Origin: Hyphomonadaceae bacterium
GTDB lineage: Bacteria; Pseudomonadota; Alphaproteobacteria; Caulobacterales; Aquidulcibacteraceae
NCBI GenBank assembly: GCA_019753105.1
Contig: JAIELJ010000006.1
Span: 248,001-312,000 of the forward strand
Length of the DNA: 64,000 nt
Direction: 5' to 3'
A program made the translations under genes and the position numbers. The notes below the pieces were generated by a model. It had not been told where the DNA came from and made no database searches. It was given only the letters and a program-made list of their open reading frames with translations. Numbering within the stretch: the first letter of the stretch is position 1; each line of letters opens with the position of its first letter. Shown here one piece after another: positions 41,294 through 52,473 of this stretch.

Positions 41294-41974
41294 TTGCCAG
41301 AGGCACCAAATGCAAACCCTCTCATGGCGGCACTTGAACAGTTTGAAACCGCCGAAGCCAACTTGGTAAAACTGGAGCGCCTCTGGAAAGAGCTCGAGAA
41401 ATTGATGCCCGGCGGCGTTAGTTTCGGTTCGAATGCCGAGTATGAGGACCGCAGTCGGTCCTACACCTCAATTCTAAACGCACTTCCGAGCATCGACGGC
41501 TGGAAGCCTGAGGCGTCGGCTCCAGACCTAGACGAGCTAGCTCAGAGCCGCTTCGATGCGATGGAGTTGGGCGAGCTCTCGGCCCACGTGTCCGTTGAGC
41601 GCTGGGCCGAAGAGCCAGGCCGTGAACTTCGCGAGTACCGTTTCCGACTCAATAGCAAGCGCCGCGAGTTAATACGCGAGGCGTTGGTGCAACTTATTGA
41701 TGCCATCGACGCGAACATCCGCGACCTTCGAGTGCTGGCTGCAGGTGCGCAGTCAAACAAGAAACTGTCAGAAGATGCATGGAAAGATTTTCGCGACCAC
41801 GTCGGCCAAATCGAAGTCCTGCTCGGCAGCAGCGTCGCGCGACCTGCCAGGTGGGGCGACCTGCGCCGCCATATGTCGTTCGGAATGGTCGGCGACCTCG
41901 ATGACATTGAGCGGCTGGATTGGCCGCAGGCCAAAGCGTCGCTCAGTCCGGCCGGAGTATCAAGCCAATGCTAG
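41294..41974 (+). CDS. Hypothetical helical protein
   Basis: 226 residues, predicted mostly alpha-helical and soluble. The TTG at 41294 is supported by CTGGAG seven to eight bases upstream; ATG 41324 is the alternative. No recognised domain: the sequence has charged helices such as ANLVKLERLWKELEKLM and LIREALVQLIDAIDANIRDL. Codon use is less GC-rich than in the neighbours. A small frame begins inside its last codons. The position in a repeat-bearing patch beside gyrB suggests an accessory gene. Confidence 0.6.
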   Translation: MPEAPNANPLMAALEQFETAEANLVKLERLWKELEKLMPGGVSFGSNAEYEDRSRSYTSILNALPSIDGWKPEASAPDLDELAQSRFDAMELGELSAHVSVERWAEEPGRELREYRFRLNSKRRELIREALVQLIDAIDANIRDLRVLAAGAQSNKKLSEDAWKDFRDHVGQIEVLLGSSVARPARWGDLRRHMSFGMVGDLDDIERLDWPQAKASLSPAGVSSQC

Positions 41975-42126
41975 AGCGGCTGGAAAGAGATGCTCGCCCG
42001 ATCGCTGATCTTCATACGCATATTCTGATGAGGCAACGCGAAACGGTGCCTACAAAGAACCAGGTTGAGCCATTCAAAGGTAGCTTTGAACTGTTGCTCC
42101 ACGAGGTGATTTCGCGTGCTTCATGA
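41968..42126 (+). CDS. Small hypothetical protein overlapping the preceding gene
   Basis: 52 residues beginning at an ATG that overlaps the last seven bases of the preceding gene. The protein is charged (MLERLERDARPIADLHTHI...) with no recognised motif. The overlap and similar composition suggest a coupled pair, but there is no good ribosome-binding site and the frame is short. Equally it might be the true C-terminus of the preceding protein, separated by a frameshift. Confidence 0.35.
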   Translation: MLERLERDARPIADLHTHILMRQRETVPTKNQVEPFKGSFELLLHEVISRAS

Positions 42127-42146
42127 GCCACGACGTCTCGACCTCG

Positions 42147-42377
42147 TTATCGAGGAATGATGATGTGGCCTTTGGAATTGTAGCTCGGAGCAATTCCCGC
42201 CTCGCGCATGCGCTCAAGCAACTCGGGTGTCTCAACCACGCCGTCAGTCGTGTGCTTCTTGCACGACGTGCAGACCGTCACGCCCCAGTCTGTGATTCCA
42301 AAGCCCTCGAAGCGATGATGCCCCATCTTTAGGGTCTTCTCGCAAATGAAGCACTCAGTGGTGGCGTGAACATCCAT
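42147..42377 (-). CDS. Small zinc-ribbon protein downstream of gyrB
   Basis: 76 residues with two CxxC pairs (ECFICEK and VCTSCKK) 27 residues apart, forming a probable zinc ribbon. The tail PELLERMREAGIAPSYNSKGHIII is helical then extended. ATG 42377 is 20 bases after the gyrB stop with CCGGAG placed eight bases upstream; a start at 42410 would overlap gyrB. It may be read through from gyrB. Function unknown. Confidence 0.6.
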   Translation of the reverse strand: MDVHATTECFICEKTLKMGHHRFEGFGITDWGVTVCTSCKKHTTDGVVETPELLERMREAGIAPSYNSKGHIIIPR

Positions 42378-42396
42378 CGCGCTGACTCCGGAAAGC

Positions 42397-44901
<2,505 letters not shown>

Positions 44902-44931
44902 TCAGGCGCGAAAAAACAGCCGCAAAATCAG

Positions 44932-45522
44932 CTAGAAAACACGCGTCAGGACGAGCCAGAAGGCGCCGCCGACAATGAGCGTTCCGAGCAACAGCCAAAC
45001 GCCGTCGCGGGCGGTGACGCCGAGGCCGAAGGCGACAATGGCGATACCGGGGATAAGCGGCAGCAGCGGCACGAGGCCGAGCGGGAACGTGATCAAAGCT
45101 GCGGCCAAAACCATCAGCGCGACGAGGTTCGCGAACGGCGGCTTGCTGAGAAATTGCAGGCGCGCTTTCAGCAGGTGATCGATCCAGCGCGCGGCGGGGC
45201 GCGATTTTTCGACACCGTCGGTGACCTGGCGACGGCCGATGCGGATGTTGAGCGCAGACTTGGGCAGCCAGAGGTGCGGGAGGCCGAGCGCCATTTGGCC
45301 GGCAACGATGATCGTCAGTGCAGCAGTCGCCCAGGTGAGGCCGGGCAGCGCGGTAAGCGGCGAAATCGCGATTAAGCCAATCACGAGCAATAGCGGGCCG
45401 TAGGAGCGGCGCCCGACAGAGTTCAGCAGATCGCCAAGCGTCAGCGGCTGCGACGATGGCTGCGCTTCCGCCGTCTCTTCAATTTCGTCCAGCACCTCGT
45501 TGAGATTGGACGGCTCGCTCAT
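44932..45522 (-). CDS. exoD: ExoD-family membrane protein
   Basis: 196 residues. A short acidic N-terminus (NEVLDEIEETAEA) is followed by LTLGDLLNSVGRRSYGPLLLVIGLIAISP, the typical start of the ExoD domain, and then hydrophobic segments at about 60-80, 125-150 and 160-195. ExoD was linked to exopolysaccharide production in rhizobia, but its activity is not known. It stands between the P450 gene and gyrB. Confidence 0.88.
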   Translation of the reverse strand: MSEPSNLNEVLDEIEETAEAQPSSQPLTLGDLLNSVGRRSYGPLLLVIGLIAISPLTALPGLTWATAALTIIVAGQMALGLPHLWLPKSALNIRIGRRQVTDGVEKSRPAARWIDHLLKARLQFLSKPPFANLVALMVLAAALITFPLGLVPLLPLIPGIAIVAFGLGVTARDGVWLLLGTLIVGGAFWLVLTRVF

Positions 45523-45600
45523 TGCTCAACACCTAACGCCCCAACAAGCGCGCACGCCCGGGGGTCTCACGGTAACGTACGATGCAGGCACGTTGTTCCG

Positions 45601-46872
45601 CTAGCCGGCAATGCGCACGGGAAGCGTCTCGTAGCCCTTCACGAAGGATGAGTAGACGCGCTTGGGTTCGCCCATGACTTCGATGTGGTCGAAGCGCTTC
45701 AGGATTTCTTCCCAGACGATGCGCAGCTGCATTTCGCCCAAGCGATTGCCGACACAGCGGTGAATGCCGAAGCCGAACGAGAGGTGCCGGCGTACATTCT
45801 CGCGCTCGATATCGAACTGATCGGCGTGTGGGATCACTTCGTCATCGCGGTTGCCTGAGACATACCACATGACGACCTTGTCGCCCTTCCGAATTGTCTT
45901 GCCGCGGATTTCGACATCTTCGAGCGCGGTGCGGCGCATGTAGGCAAGCGGCGTCTGCCAGCGGATGGTTTCGGAGACCAAGCTCGGGATCAAAGCCGGG
46001 TTGGCCTTCAGCTTTGCGTACTGCTCCGGAAATTTGTTCAGCGCATAGACGCTGCCGGTGATCGAGTTACGCGTCGTATCGTTGCCGCCGACGATCAGCA
46101 GGATCAGGTTTCCGAGAAATTCCTGACGCGGCATGTCCTTGGTGCTCTCACCGTGTGCGAGCATCGAAATCAGATCATTGCGCGGCGGAGCGTTGGCGCG
46201 CTCTTCCCAGAGCGTGTTGAAGTACTGCAAGCACTCCATCAGCTCCATGCGGCGCTGTTCGTCACTCTCGACGACGCCCTGCCCTGGCGCTGCGGTCGCG
46301 ACGTCTGACCAGCGCGTCAACTTGCGGCGATCCTCCCAAGGGAAATCGAACAAGGTCGCCAGCATTTGCGTGGTCAGCTCGATCGAAATCTTATCGACCC
46401 AGTTGAACACTTCATTGCGCGGCACATCATCGAGCAGCTTGCCGGCGCGTTCGCGAATGATTGGCTCCAGATTGGCCAAATGGTTGGGCGCGACGATCGG
46501 CGAGACAGTCTTGCGCTGCACGTCGTGCTTTGGCGGGTCCATTGCGATGAACATCGGCAGCGGAAAGTCTTCTTCCGGGTCGAATAGAACGATCGACGGT
46601 TCGGACGAGAAGCGTTGGTGGTCGGTATCGACGGCCATGATGTCGTTGTACTTGGTGATCGACCAGTACGGGCCGTTGAGGCTGTCCGGGCAATAGTGCA
46701 CCGGATCTTCTTTGCGCAGGCGCTCGAAGAACGGCCAGAAGGTGTGATCGCGGAAGCGCTCGCCGCGGCTCATGTCCAGCTTTGAGAGGTCGGTCGTCCA
46801 CGGATCCTCGTTGGGATCGTAGTCGAACACATACTCTTCGTTGTGGATCGGGATGTAATCGGGGTTCGCCAT
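45601..46872 (-). CDS. Cytochrome P450, CYP153-like
   Basis: 423 residues. I-helix GGNDTTRN, ExxR motif ETIR, and haem loop FGFGIHRCVG with ligand Cys373. Segments such as MFIAMDPPKHDVQR, LLIVGGNDTTRNS, IRWQTPLAYMRR and MWYVSGNRD agree with the CYP153 alkane or fatty-acid omega-hydroxylases as I remember them. The enzyme would hydroxylate terminal carbons with electrons from a ferredoxin and reductase, neither of which is beside it. ATG 46872 has AGAGGAA upstream. Its place between recF and gyrB is unusual. Confidence 0.87.
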   Translation of the reverse strand: MANPDYIPIHNEEYVFDYDPNEDPWTTDLSKLDMSRGERFRDHTFWPFFERLRKEDPVHYCPDSLNGPYWSITKYNDIMAVDTDHQRFSSEPSIVLFDPEEDFPLPMFIAMDPPKHDVQRKTVSPIVAPNHLANLEPIIRERAGKLLDDVPRNEVFNWVDKISIELTTQMLATLFDFPWEDRRKLTRWSDVATAAPGQGVVESDEQRRMELMECLQYFNTLWEERANAPPRNDLISMLAHGESTKDMPRQEFLGNLILLIVGGNDTTRNSITGSVYALNKFPEQYAKLKANPALIPSLVSETIRWQTPLAYMRRTALEDVEIRGKTIRKGDKVVMWYVSGNRDDEVIPHADQFDIERENVRRHLSFGFGIHRCVGNRLGEMQLRIVWEEILKRFDHIEVMGEPKRVYSSFVKGYETLPVRIAG

Positions 46873-46928
46873 AGTCGCGCTTCCTCTTCGTGGCGGCACG
46901 GAAGCAAATTTTGACGCCTGTGTCACCT

Positions 46929-48071
46929 TTACGCGGCGTGCACCTGGCCGTCGCGGACTTCAAAGCGCTGCGCGCGCACGCCGAAAGCTTCAAAGAGGTT
47001 CTCGTCGGTGCCGGTGAGCCAGGCTTGGCCCGGGTTTGCCAGAAGTTCATCGAAGAGCGCCGCGCGGCGCATGGCATCCAAGTGCGCGGCGGCTTCATCG
47101 ATCAACAGCAGTGATGCGCCCGCGCCCGGATCGTCCGCCAGCGCTCTTGCTTGCGCTAGCGTCAATCCGAGCAGCAGCGCCTTTTGCTCACCAGTGGAGC
47201 ACTGATCGGCGGGCATGTCCTTGGCGGCGTGCGTGGCCAGGAGATCGGAGCGATGCGGACCGTCGAGCGCACGCCCTGCCCCTGCGTCGCGCGGGCGCAC
47301 GTCACGCAGGAGCGCCGCAAAGTCTTCCTCAACATCGGCGCTGGCCGAGCCGCGTTCGAAGCGCGCCTCGAGCAGACCGTCCAGCGCGAGGATGGCTTTC
47401 GGAAATGCGCAATCGGGGCGCGCGTCGATAGCTTCTTGCAAACGGTGCAGCGTTTCCACGCGCGCGGCGGCGATCGCCGCGCCGTGTGCGGACATCTCGC
47501 GCTCTAGGCCGTTCAGCCACGTGTCATCAAACACGCGCTCGCTGAGCAGACGCTGGCGCTCGCGCATCGCACGCTCATACGCCGCCGCTGACGTGCCGTG
47601 TTGCGACGCGCGCGCGAGCGTGAGGCGATCGAAGAATTTGCGACGATCGCCGGCCGGCCCGGACCATAAGCGATCCATCGCAGGCGTGAGCCAAGTCATG
47701 CGCGCGGCTTCCGCGAGTTCAGTGGCAGTCGCCGGCTGGCCATCGCGGCGCGCAACGCGTTTGACGCCGCCTTCGGGCGTGCGCTCTGCGCCCGCGCCGA
47801 GCACTGTTTCCTCGCCATCCTGCAGCACGCGCGCCGACACCGCCCATGGCTGCACGCGCATCTCGTCGCCCGTGCGCGCAACATCGGTGAGTGAGGCGCT
47901 GCGCAGGCCCCTGCCCGGCGCGAGCATGGTCAGCGCTTCCAAGATGTTCGTCTTGCCTGCGCCGTTGGCGCCGAACAAGCAGACCGGCCGCGAGTCGAGC
48001 TCAAGATCGAGCGCCGCGTGATTGCGGAAATCCGCGAGTGTTAGCCGCGCGATGGAGAGCGAGTGCGTCAT
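46929..48071 (-). CDS. recF: DNA replication and repair protein RecF
   Basis: 380 residues. Walker A FGANGAGKTNILEAL at about 33-47, then LAPGRGLR; the signature region STGEQKALLLGLTLAQA and Walker B LLLIDEAAAHLD are near the C-terminus. RecF loads RecA at gaps with RecO and RecR. ATG 48071 overlaps the stop of the GDPD gene by four bases. The usual dnaA-dnaN-recF-gyrB order is kept here but with extra genes inserted. Confidence 0.93.
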   Translation of the reverse strand: MTHSLSIARLTLADFRNHAALDLELDSRPVCLFGANGAGKTNILEALTMLAPGRGLRSASLTDVARTGDEMRVQPWAVSARVLQDGEETVLGAGAERTPEGGVKRVARRDGQPATATELAEAARMTWLTPAMDRLWSGPAGDRRKFFDRLTLARASQHGTSAAAYERAMRERQRLLSERVFDDTWLNGLEREMSAHGAAIAAARVETLHRLQEAIDARPDCAFPKAILALDGLLEARFERGSASADVEEDFAALLRDVRPRDAGAGRALDGPHRSDLLATHAAKDMPADQCSTGEQKALLLGLTLAQARALADDPGAGASLLLIDEAAAHLDAMRRAALFDELLANPGQAWLTGTDENLFEAFGVRAQRFEVRDGQVHAA

Positions 48072-49048
48072 GAGCCTCGTTCAGCCGCAAGCGGGCCGAT
48101 GATCTCGATGCGATCAGTCACTACGCCGCCGCGCCAGTTCGCAGGCACTTGCTCGAAGGTCTCCGCATCATCGATGCCGCCAATACCGGGACGTTCGCCA
48201 TCGCGGATCGGGCCAACAATGAAGACATCGGAGTTCGCCGCGCGCATGCGCTGCAAGAAGAGGTCGGGATAGCCCCAGGCGAGCCAGCCATAGTTGGAGG
48301 GCACAAACACGATGGTGTTACGGCACTCATCCGGCGTCGCGCCGAACCAGCCGGTCAACATGTAGTCGCGCGCGCAGCGCATGAGCCGCTTGCGGCCAGT
48401 GATGCGCAAATCGGGGCGGAGTTCGCGCAAGCGCTCGGCTGGGCGCGCGCCGTAGAAAGCGAGGCGCTCGTAGTTTGTGCCGTTAAACGCATCGAGATAG
48501 GTGACGAGCAGATCGGCTTCGTCGGGATCATTGCTTTTGAAGTTGATCAGGAAGCGCTCTTCCGGAAACGCATCGAGCACTTCGCGCAATGTCGGCATCA
48601 GGCCAACGCCCTGCCCGCGCAGCGGATAGGATTCGCCGCCGTCGGCGGTGTAGCCGTAGCCTACATCGAGGGTACGCAGATACTCCATCGTCTGCTCACG
48701 CGTGACCCCCTGGCCGTTGGTCCGGCAATCGATGGTCCAGTCGTGGAAGACGGCGAACTCGCCATCGGTCGTCGGATGAATGTCGATCTCGATGATGTCG
48801 GCGCCGAGCGCGAAGGCTGCCTCCATCGACGGCAATGTGTTTTCGAAGAAGGCGTGCTGCGGCGGATAGATGCGCGCGGCAGTGCAGGTCTCGTTATCGA
48901 GATTATCGCGCGGATAATCGTGATGGACGCCGCGATGCGACAGCACGGTGAGTTCGCCCGTGGCCCGCGCCCAGAACGGCGCGTTGAACAAAGCGATAGC
49001 GCCCGCCGCCAAGACGATGGCGCCGAGTACGATCCAGCGTTTCTTCAT
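48068..49048 (-). CDS. Glycerophosphodiester phosphodiesterase family protein, membrane-anchored
   Basis: 326 residues. One N-terminal membrane span (IVLGAIVLAAGAIALF) leads to a GDPD barrel exposed to the periplasm. Catalytic blocks: LSHRGVH, FENTLPSMEAAFALGAD, EIDIHPTTDGEFAVFHD. The family cleaves glycerophosphodiesters to glycerol-3-phosphate and an alcohol. The lid region contains CTAARIYPPQH and a cysteine, an unusual insertion between HRG and ENT. It lies between dnaN and recF, five bases after dnaN, in a probable operon. Confidence 0.83.
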   Translation of the reverse strand: MKKRWIVLGAIVLAAGAIALFNAPFWARATGELTVLSHRGVHHDYPRDNLDNETCTAARIYPPQHAFFENTLPSMEAAFALGADIIEIDIHPTTDGEFAVFHDWTIDCRTNGQGVTREQTMEYLRTLDVGYGYTADGGESYPLRGQGVGLMPTLREVLDAFPEERFLINFKSNDPDEADLLVTYLDAFNGTNYERLAFYGARPAERLRELRPDLRITGRKRLMRCARDYMLTGWFGATPDECRNTIVFVPSNYGWLAWGYPDLFLQRMRAANSDVFIVGPIRDGERPGIGGIDDAETFEQVPANWRGGVVTDRIEIIGPLAAERGS

Positions 49049-49053
49049 GCGAG

Positions 49054-50169
49054 TTAGACCCTGAGCGGCATCAGCACGTAGAGCGCGTGCTCATCGGCTT
49101 CGTCACGCACCAAAGTCGGCGAGCCGGAGTCGGCGAGTTCGAACACCGCCTCCTCGCCTTCGATCTGGCCGGCGACATCGAGCAGATAACGCGCGTTGAA
49201 GCCGATCTCGAGCGCGTCGTCGCGATAATCGGCAGCGATGTCTTCGGTGGCGACGCCAGCGTCTGGGTTGTTCACGGTGAGCGTGATCTTGTCCTTATCG
49301 AGCGCCAAGCGAACCGAGCGCGAGCGTTCGGCGGAGACGGTGGCGACGCGATCAACTGCCTCAGCGAAAGCCTTGTTCGGTACTTTGAGCTTCTTCGAAT
49401 TGCCCTTCGGAATAACGCGCGCGTATTCCGGAAACGAGCCGTCGATCAGCTTTGAGGTCAGCACCGCATCGCCGAGCGCGAAGCGGATTTTCTGCGGCGA
49501 CACCGAAATCTCGACCATGTCAGCGGCATCATCGAGCAGACGCTTCAGTTCGTTGATGGTTTTGCGCGGCACGATCACACCGGGCATGCCGGCGGCGCCC
49601 TTCGGCGCGGGCGCATCAGCGAGTGCTAGACGGTGACCATCGGTGGCGACGGCGCGGAGCTTCGGCCCATCCGCATCCACCGTGTGGAAGAAGATGCCGT
49701 TCAGATAATAGCGCGTCTCTTCGGTCGAAATCGCAAAGCGGGTTTTGTCGACGAGGCGGCTAAGGTCAGTCGGTTCGACTTCGAACTTGGTCTCGAAACC
49801 ATCAGACGGCATCGACGGGAAATCGCCCGCAGGCAGAACCGGCAAATGCAGGCGCGACTTGCCAGCAGAGATGAAAAGCCGCGGATCGTCGCCGCTCACA
49901 TCGAACTTCACCGCAGAGCCATCCGGCAGCTTGCGAACGAAGTCGTAGAGATAATTGGCCGGCGCCGTCGTTTGGCCGCCGCGCTCGACTTCCGCTGGTG
50001 CGGACTCCGAAATCTCGATGTCGAGGTCGGTGGCCGTCAGTTTGAGGCTGTCGCCCTGCGCAGACAGCAGCACGTTCGACAGGATCGGGATTGTGTTACG
50101 CCGTTCAACGACGCTTTGAACGTGATTGAGCGCTTTTAGGAGCGCCGAGCGCTCGATCGTCAGCCGCAT
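49054..50169 (-). CDS. dnaN: DNA polymerase III beta subunit (sliding clamp)
   Basis: 371 residues, normal for the clamp. It begins MRLTIERSALLKALNHVQSV, and has VVERRNTIPILSNVLL, RYYLNGIFFH, ATDGHRLALA and the C-terminal YVLMPLRV. The dimer encircles DNA and tethers polymerase III. It follows dnaA by 183 bases, which should hold its own promoter, and precedes the GDPD gene closely. Confidence 0.96.
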   Translation of the reverse strand: MRLTIERSALLKALNHVQSVVERRNTIPILSNVLLSAQGDSLKLTATDLDIEISESAPAEVERGGQTTAPANYLYDFVRKLPDGSAVKFDVSGDDPRLFISAGKSRLHLPVLPAGDFPSMPSDGFETKFEVEPTDLSRLVDKTRFAISTEETRYYLNGIFFHTVDADGPKLRAVATDGHRLALADAPAPKGAAGMPGVIVPRKTINELKRLLDDAADMVEISVSPQKIRFALGDAVLTSKLIDGSFPEYARVIPKGNSKKLKVPNKAFAEAVDRVATVSAERSRSVRLALDKDKITLTVNNPDAGVATEDIAADYRDDALEIGFNARYLLDVAGQIEGEEAVFELADSGSPTLVRDEADEHALYVLMPLRV

Positions 50170-50352
50170 TGCAAATCCCTGCGCAACATTCTGGACGTCC
50201 GCCCCGGATGATTGCTTTCAGGGGCTAGAGACGATGACCCCCCACGCGTGGCCGAGTCGCCACCCGCAGGGGGTCAGAAACTAACAGAAGCACCGCCAAT
50301 CCCAAGCCAAATTTGCAAGGTTTTGGGGCTTGTTTCGGTTGTTGCTCTAGCC

Positions 50353-51753
50353 TTAGGGTTCGCGGCGGATCGCGCGCGCGATGTTTTCGATCTCACCGCG
50401 GAAAGCGACGTCCTGTTCGACCAAAGCCGCGATGCGGTCACGGGCGTACATTACAGTTGTGTGATCAAAACCACCGAAGCGGGCCCCGATATCCGGCAGC
50501 GACGCGTGCGTCATCTTGCACGCCAAGAACATGGCGATCTGACGCGGGCGAGCGATCGAGTGACGACGCGTGCGTTCAAGCAATTGCTGCAGACTCATGT
50601 TGTAGTTACGCGCCACAACCTTCTGCACGAGCTGTACGGTGATGCGTCGCTCCGAAGCGTCCGACAATTGGGTCTGCAGAGCATTCGCAGCAGCTTCAAG
50701 CGTCACTGGGTTCCCTCCCGAGATTTTCCATTCAATGAGCAACTGTGCTAGCGCGCCGTCAAGATCGCGTCCGCTGCCATGCATGCGTTCAGCGATCATG
50801 TCTAACGCATCCGAAGCGACAGTGAAGCCCGGCGTCAAGCGTTGATGATGTTGCACGCGCATATCGAGTATGCGACGGCGCAACGGCGCATCAGGTTCGA
50901 GGATTTCGCACGATGCTGCGCCCTTCAAGCGCGCGCGCAACGTATCGTCCAATCCTTCCAAACCTTGAGCACTGTGATTAGCTGCTAGTACAACTTGGCC
51001 GCCGCGGCGCGTTACATCGTTGAAAGTATCGAACGCTTCTTCTTCCGTCGCGCGCTTGCCGCAAATGCGGTGAAAGTCGTCGATGATGAGCAGATCGGCA
51101 GCGCGCACAGCTTCTTTGAACGCGGTCGCGTCGCGCTTCTTGTGCAAGGCTGCTTGAAACTGCTCCAAGAATTCTTGGCCCGTCATCATCAGCACTTTGC
51201 GATCGGGCGTCGAGCGCACGGCTTGCTGCGCGAGTGCGCTCAACAGATGCGTCTTGCCGAAACCGGGCGCCGAGTGAACGAGCCACACCGGAAATGCGAC
51301 GCTGGTATCCGTTGCTATCATCTGTGCGACAGCGAACGCGCGTTGGTTCGACACGTCTTGGCAGAATGTCTCGAACGTAAACGATTGCGGTTGCGCGCGT
51401 TGCGCGGCGCCGGGGCGCGCTTCTTCGATGCGCGCGTCAGCGAGATCGCGGAGATCTTCCGGGATTTCGTGTTCTAGGAGAAAATCGACAGAGACAACGC
51501 CCGGCGCATACAGACGCATCTGCGCCTCAAGCCGGTGCTGGACCTGATGCTTCAGCCGCTCCTTGGCGACCTGGCTGCCGGCGCGGAACAGCGCAACACC
51601 GTCAATCTCCGCCACCAAACGGAGCGGATCGATATAGGAGCGGAAGAAATCCGCCCCGAACTCCTTGTGCAGGTCCTTGCGCACCAATTCGAAAGCGCGC
51701 GCAGCCCCAATGCCCACACCGGTTTCCCGGCGGGCAAATTCGCCCTGTTCCAT
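50353..51753 (-). CDS. dnaA: Chromosomal replication initiator DnaA (divergent)
   Basis: 466 residues with full DnaA order: domain I (AFELVRKDLHKEFGADFFRSYIDPL), a linker, AAA+ domain (QSFTFETF, Walker A APGFGKTHLL, Walker B LLIIDDFH, Arg-rich LRARLKG), and C-terminal DNA-binding domain IV with FDHTTVMYA (about 429-437). Most DnaA proteins have GRDHTTVLHA here and GxxGxGKTHL in Walker A, so this copy departs from the norm. AGGGG stands seven bases before ATG 51753. Context with dnaN and rpsT makes the identity secure. It binds ATP and DnaA boxes to open the origin. Confidence 0.93.
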   Translation of the reverse strand: MEQGEFARRETGVGIGAARAFELVRKDLHKEFGADFFRSYIDPLRLVAEIDGVALFRAGSQVAKERLKHQVQHRLEAQMRLYAPGVVSVDFLLEHEIPEDLRDLADARIEEARPGAAQRAQPQSFTFETFCQDVSNQRAFAVAQMIATDTSVAFPVWLVHSAPGFGKTHLLSALAQQAVRSTPDRKVLMMTGQEFLEQFQAALHKKRDATAFKEAVRAADLLIIDDFHRICGKRATEEEAFDTFNDVTRRGGQVVLAANHSAQGLEGLDDTLRARLKGAASCEILEPDAPLRRRILDMRVQHHQRLTPGFTVASDALDMIAERMHGSGRDLDGALAQLLIEWKISGGNPVTLEAAANALQTQLSDASERRITVQLVQKVVARNYNMSLQQLLERTRRHSIARPRQIAMFLACKMTHASLPDIGARFGGFDHTTVMYARDRIAALVEQDVAFRGEIENIARAIRREP

Positions 51754-52130
51754 AAGCCAACCCCTGCTTTAGAACTTTTGTTCTTTGCCCCGTCCTTGCG
51801 GACAGCCATCCTCGTTCGAGCCGAAAGTGGTCTCGGCCCGGCTCCATCAGCCGGTCTTCATTGAAGCGTCGAACGACGAGGATGTTCGCCGGACGAGGGA
51901 AACTTTGCGCCGATCATTTGAGCCCGTCAACGGGTGTAGTTTTACAAATTCTAAATGATCCACAGGATGGCGTTAAGATCTTGGGAAATATAGGCTTTTA
52001 CGCCATAGACCAAACGTCAGATCAGTCCGGACACGGACAGAAATTCACCGCTTTTCCACGGTGTTAGTCAGATTCAGTTGGAGGGAGTCGCGGCGTTGTG
52101 TCGATCGTAAATCGACAGTCGGCGACGGTC
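51754..52130. promoter_or_regulatory. dnaA upstream region with DnaA box; possible origin component
   Basis: This 377-base gap between rpsT and dnaA holds an AT-rich stretch (about 51935-51992) unusual for the window. Inside it, TGATCCACA at 51956-51964 matches the Caulobacter DnaA G-box exactly; TTTTCCACG at 52052-52060 is a weaker candidate. A hairpin TGTCGAT/ATCGACA (52099-52116) follows the rpsT end. It should carry the dnaA promoter and might be part of the replication origin; the known Caulobacter origin is beside hemE, which is not in this window. Confidence 0.55.
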
Positions 52131-52397
52131 TTACTTGCTGAGAGCAGAGACGCGGCTGGTCAGCCGCGAGACTTTGCGCGAGGCGGTGTTCTTGTGAACC
52201 ACGCCCTTTGACACCGAGCGCATCGTCGCGGATTCCGCGGCGCGGAGCGCTTCTTGGGCGGCTTTCGCGTCGCCCGATGCGATGGCTTCTTCGACCTTGC
52301 GCCACGACGACCGCATGCCTGTGCGACGCGCCTTATTAACCGCCGTGCGGCGGCCGATGACGCGGTTGGCTTTCTTTGCGGACTTCGTATTCGCCAT
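52131..52397 (-). CDS. rpsT: 30S ribosomal protein S20
   Basis: 88 residues, normal length. Start [25 protein letters not shown] is typical of S20, and the second half ([19 protein letters not shown]) fits the conserved C-terminal helix. It binds 16S rRNA and helps assemble the 30S body. ATG 52397 chosen from the family start. The location next to dnaA is conserved in Caulobacter relatives. Confidence 0.96.
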   Translation of the reverse strand: MANTKSAKKANRVIGRRTAVNKARRTGMRSSWRKVEEAIASGDAKAAQEALRAAESATMRSVSKGVVHKNTASRKVSRLTSRVSALSK

Positions 52398-52473
52398 GAG
52401 TCGAGTATTCCAACAGGTAGTTTCGGTGATGAAGCGGCGGGTCATAGCCTCGGGGCTAGCCGCCGTCAAATGT

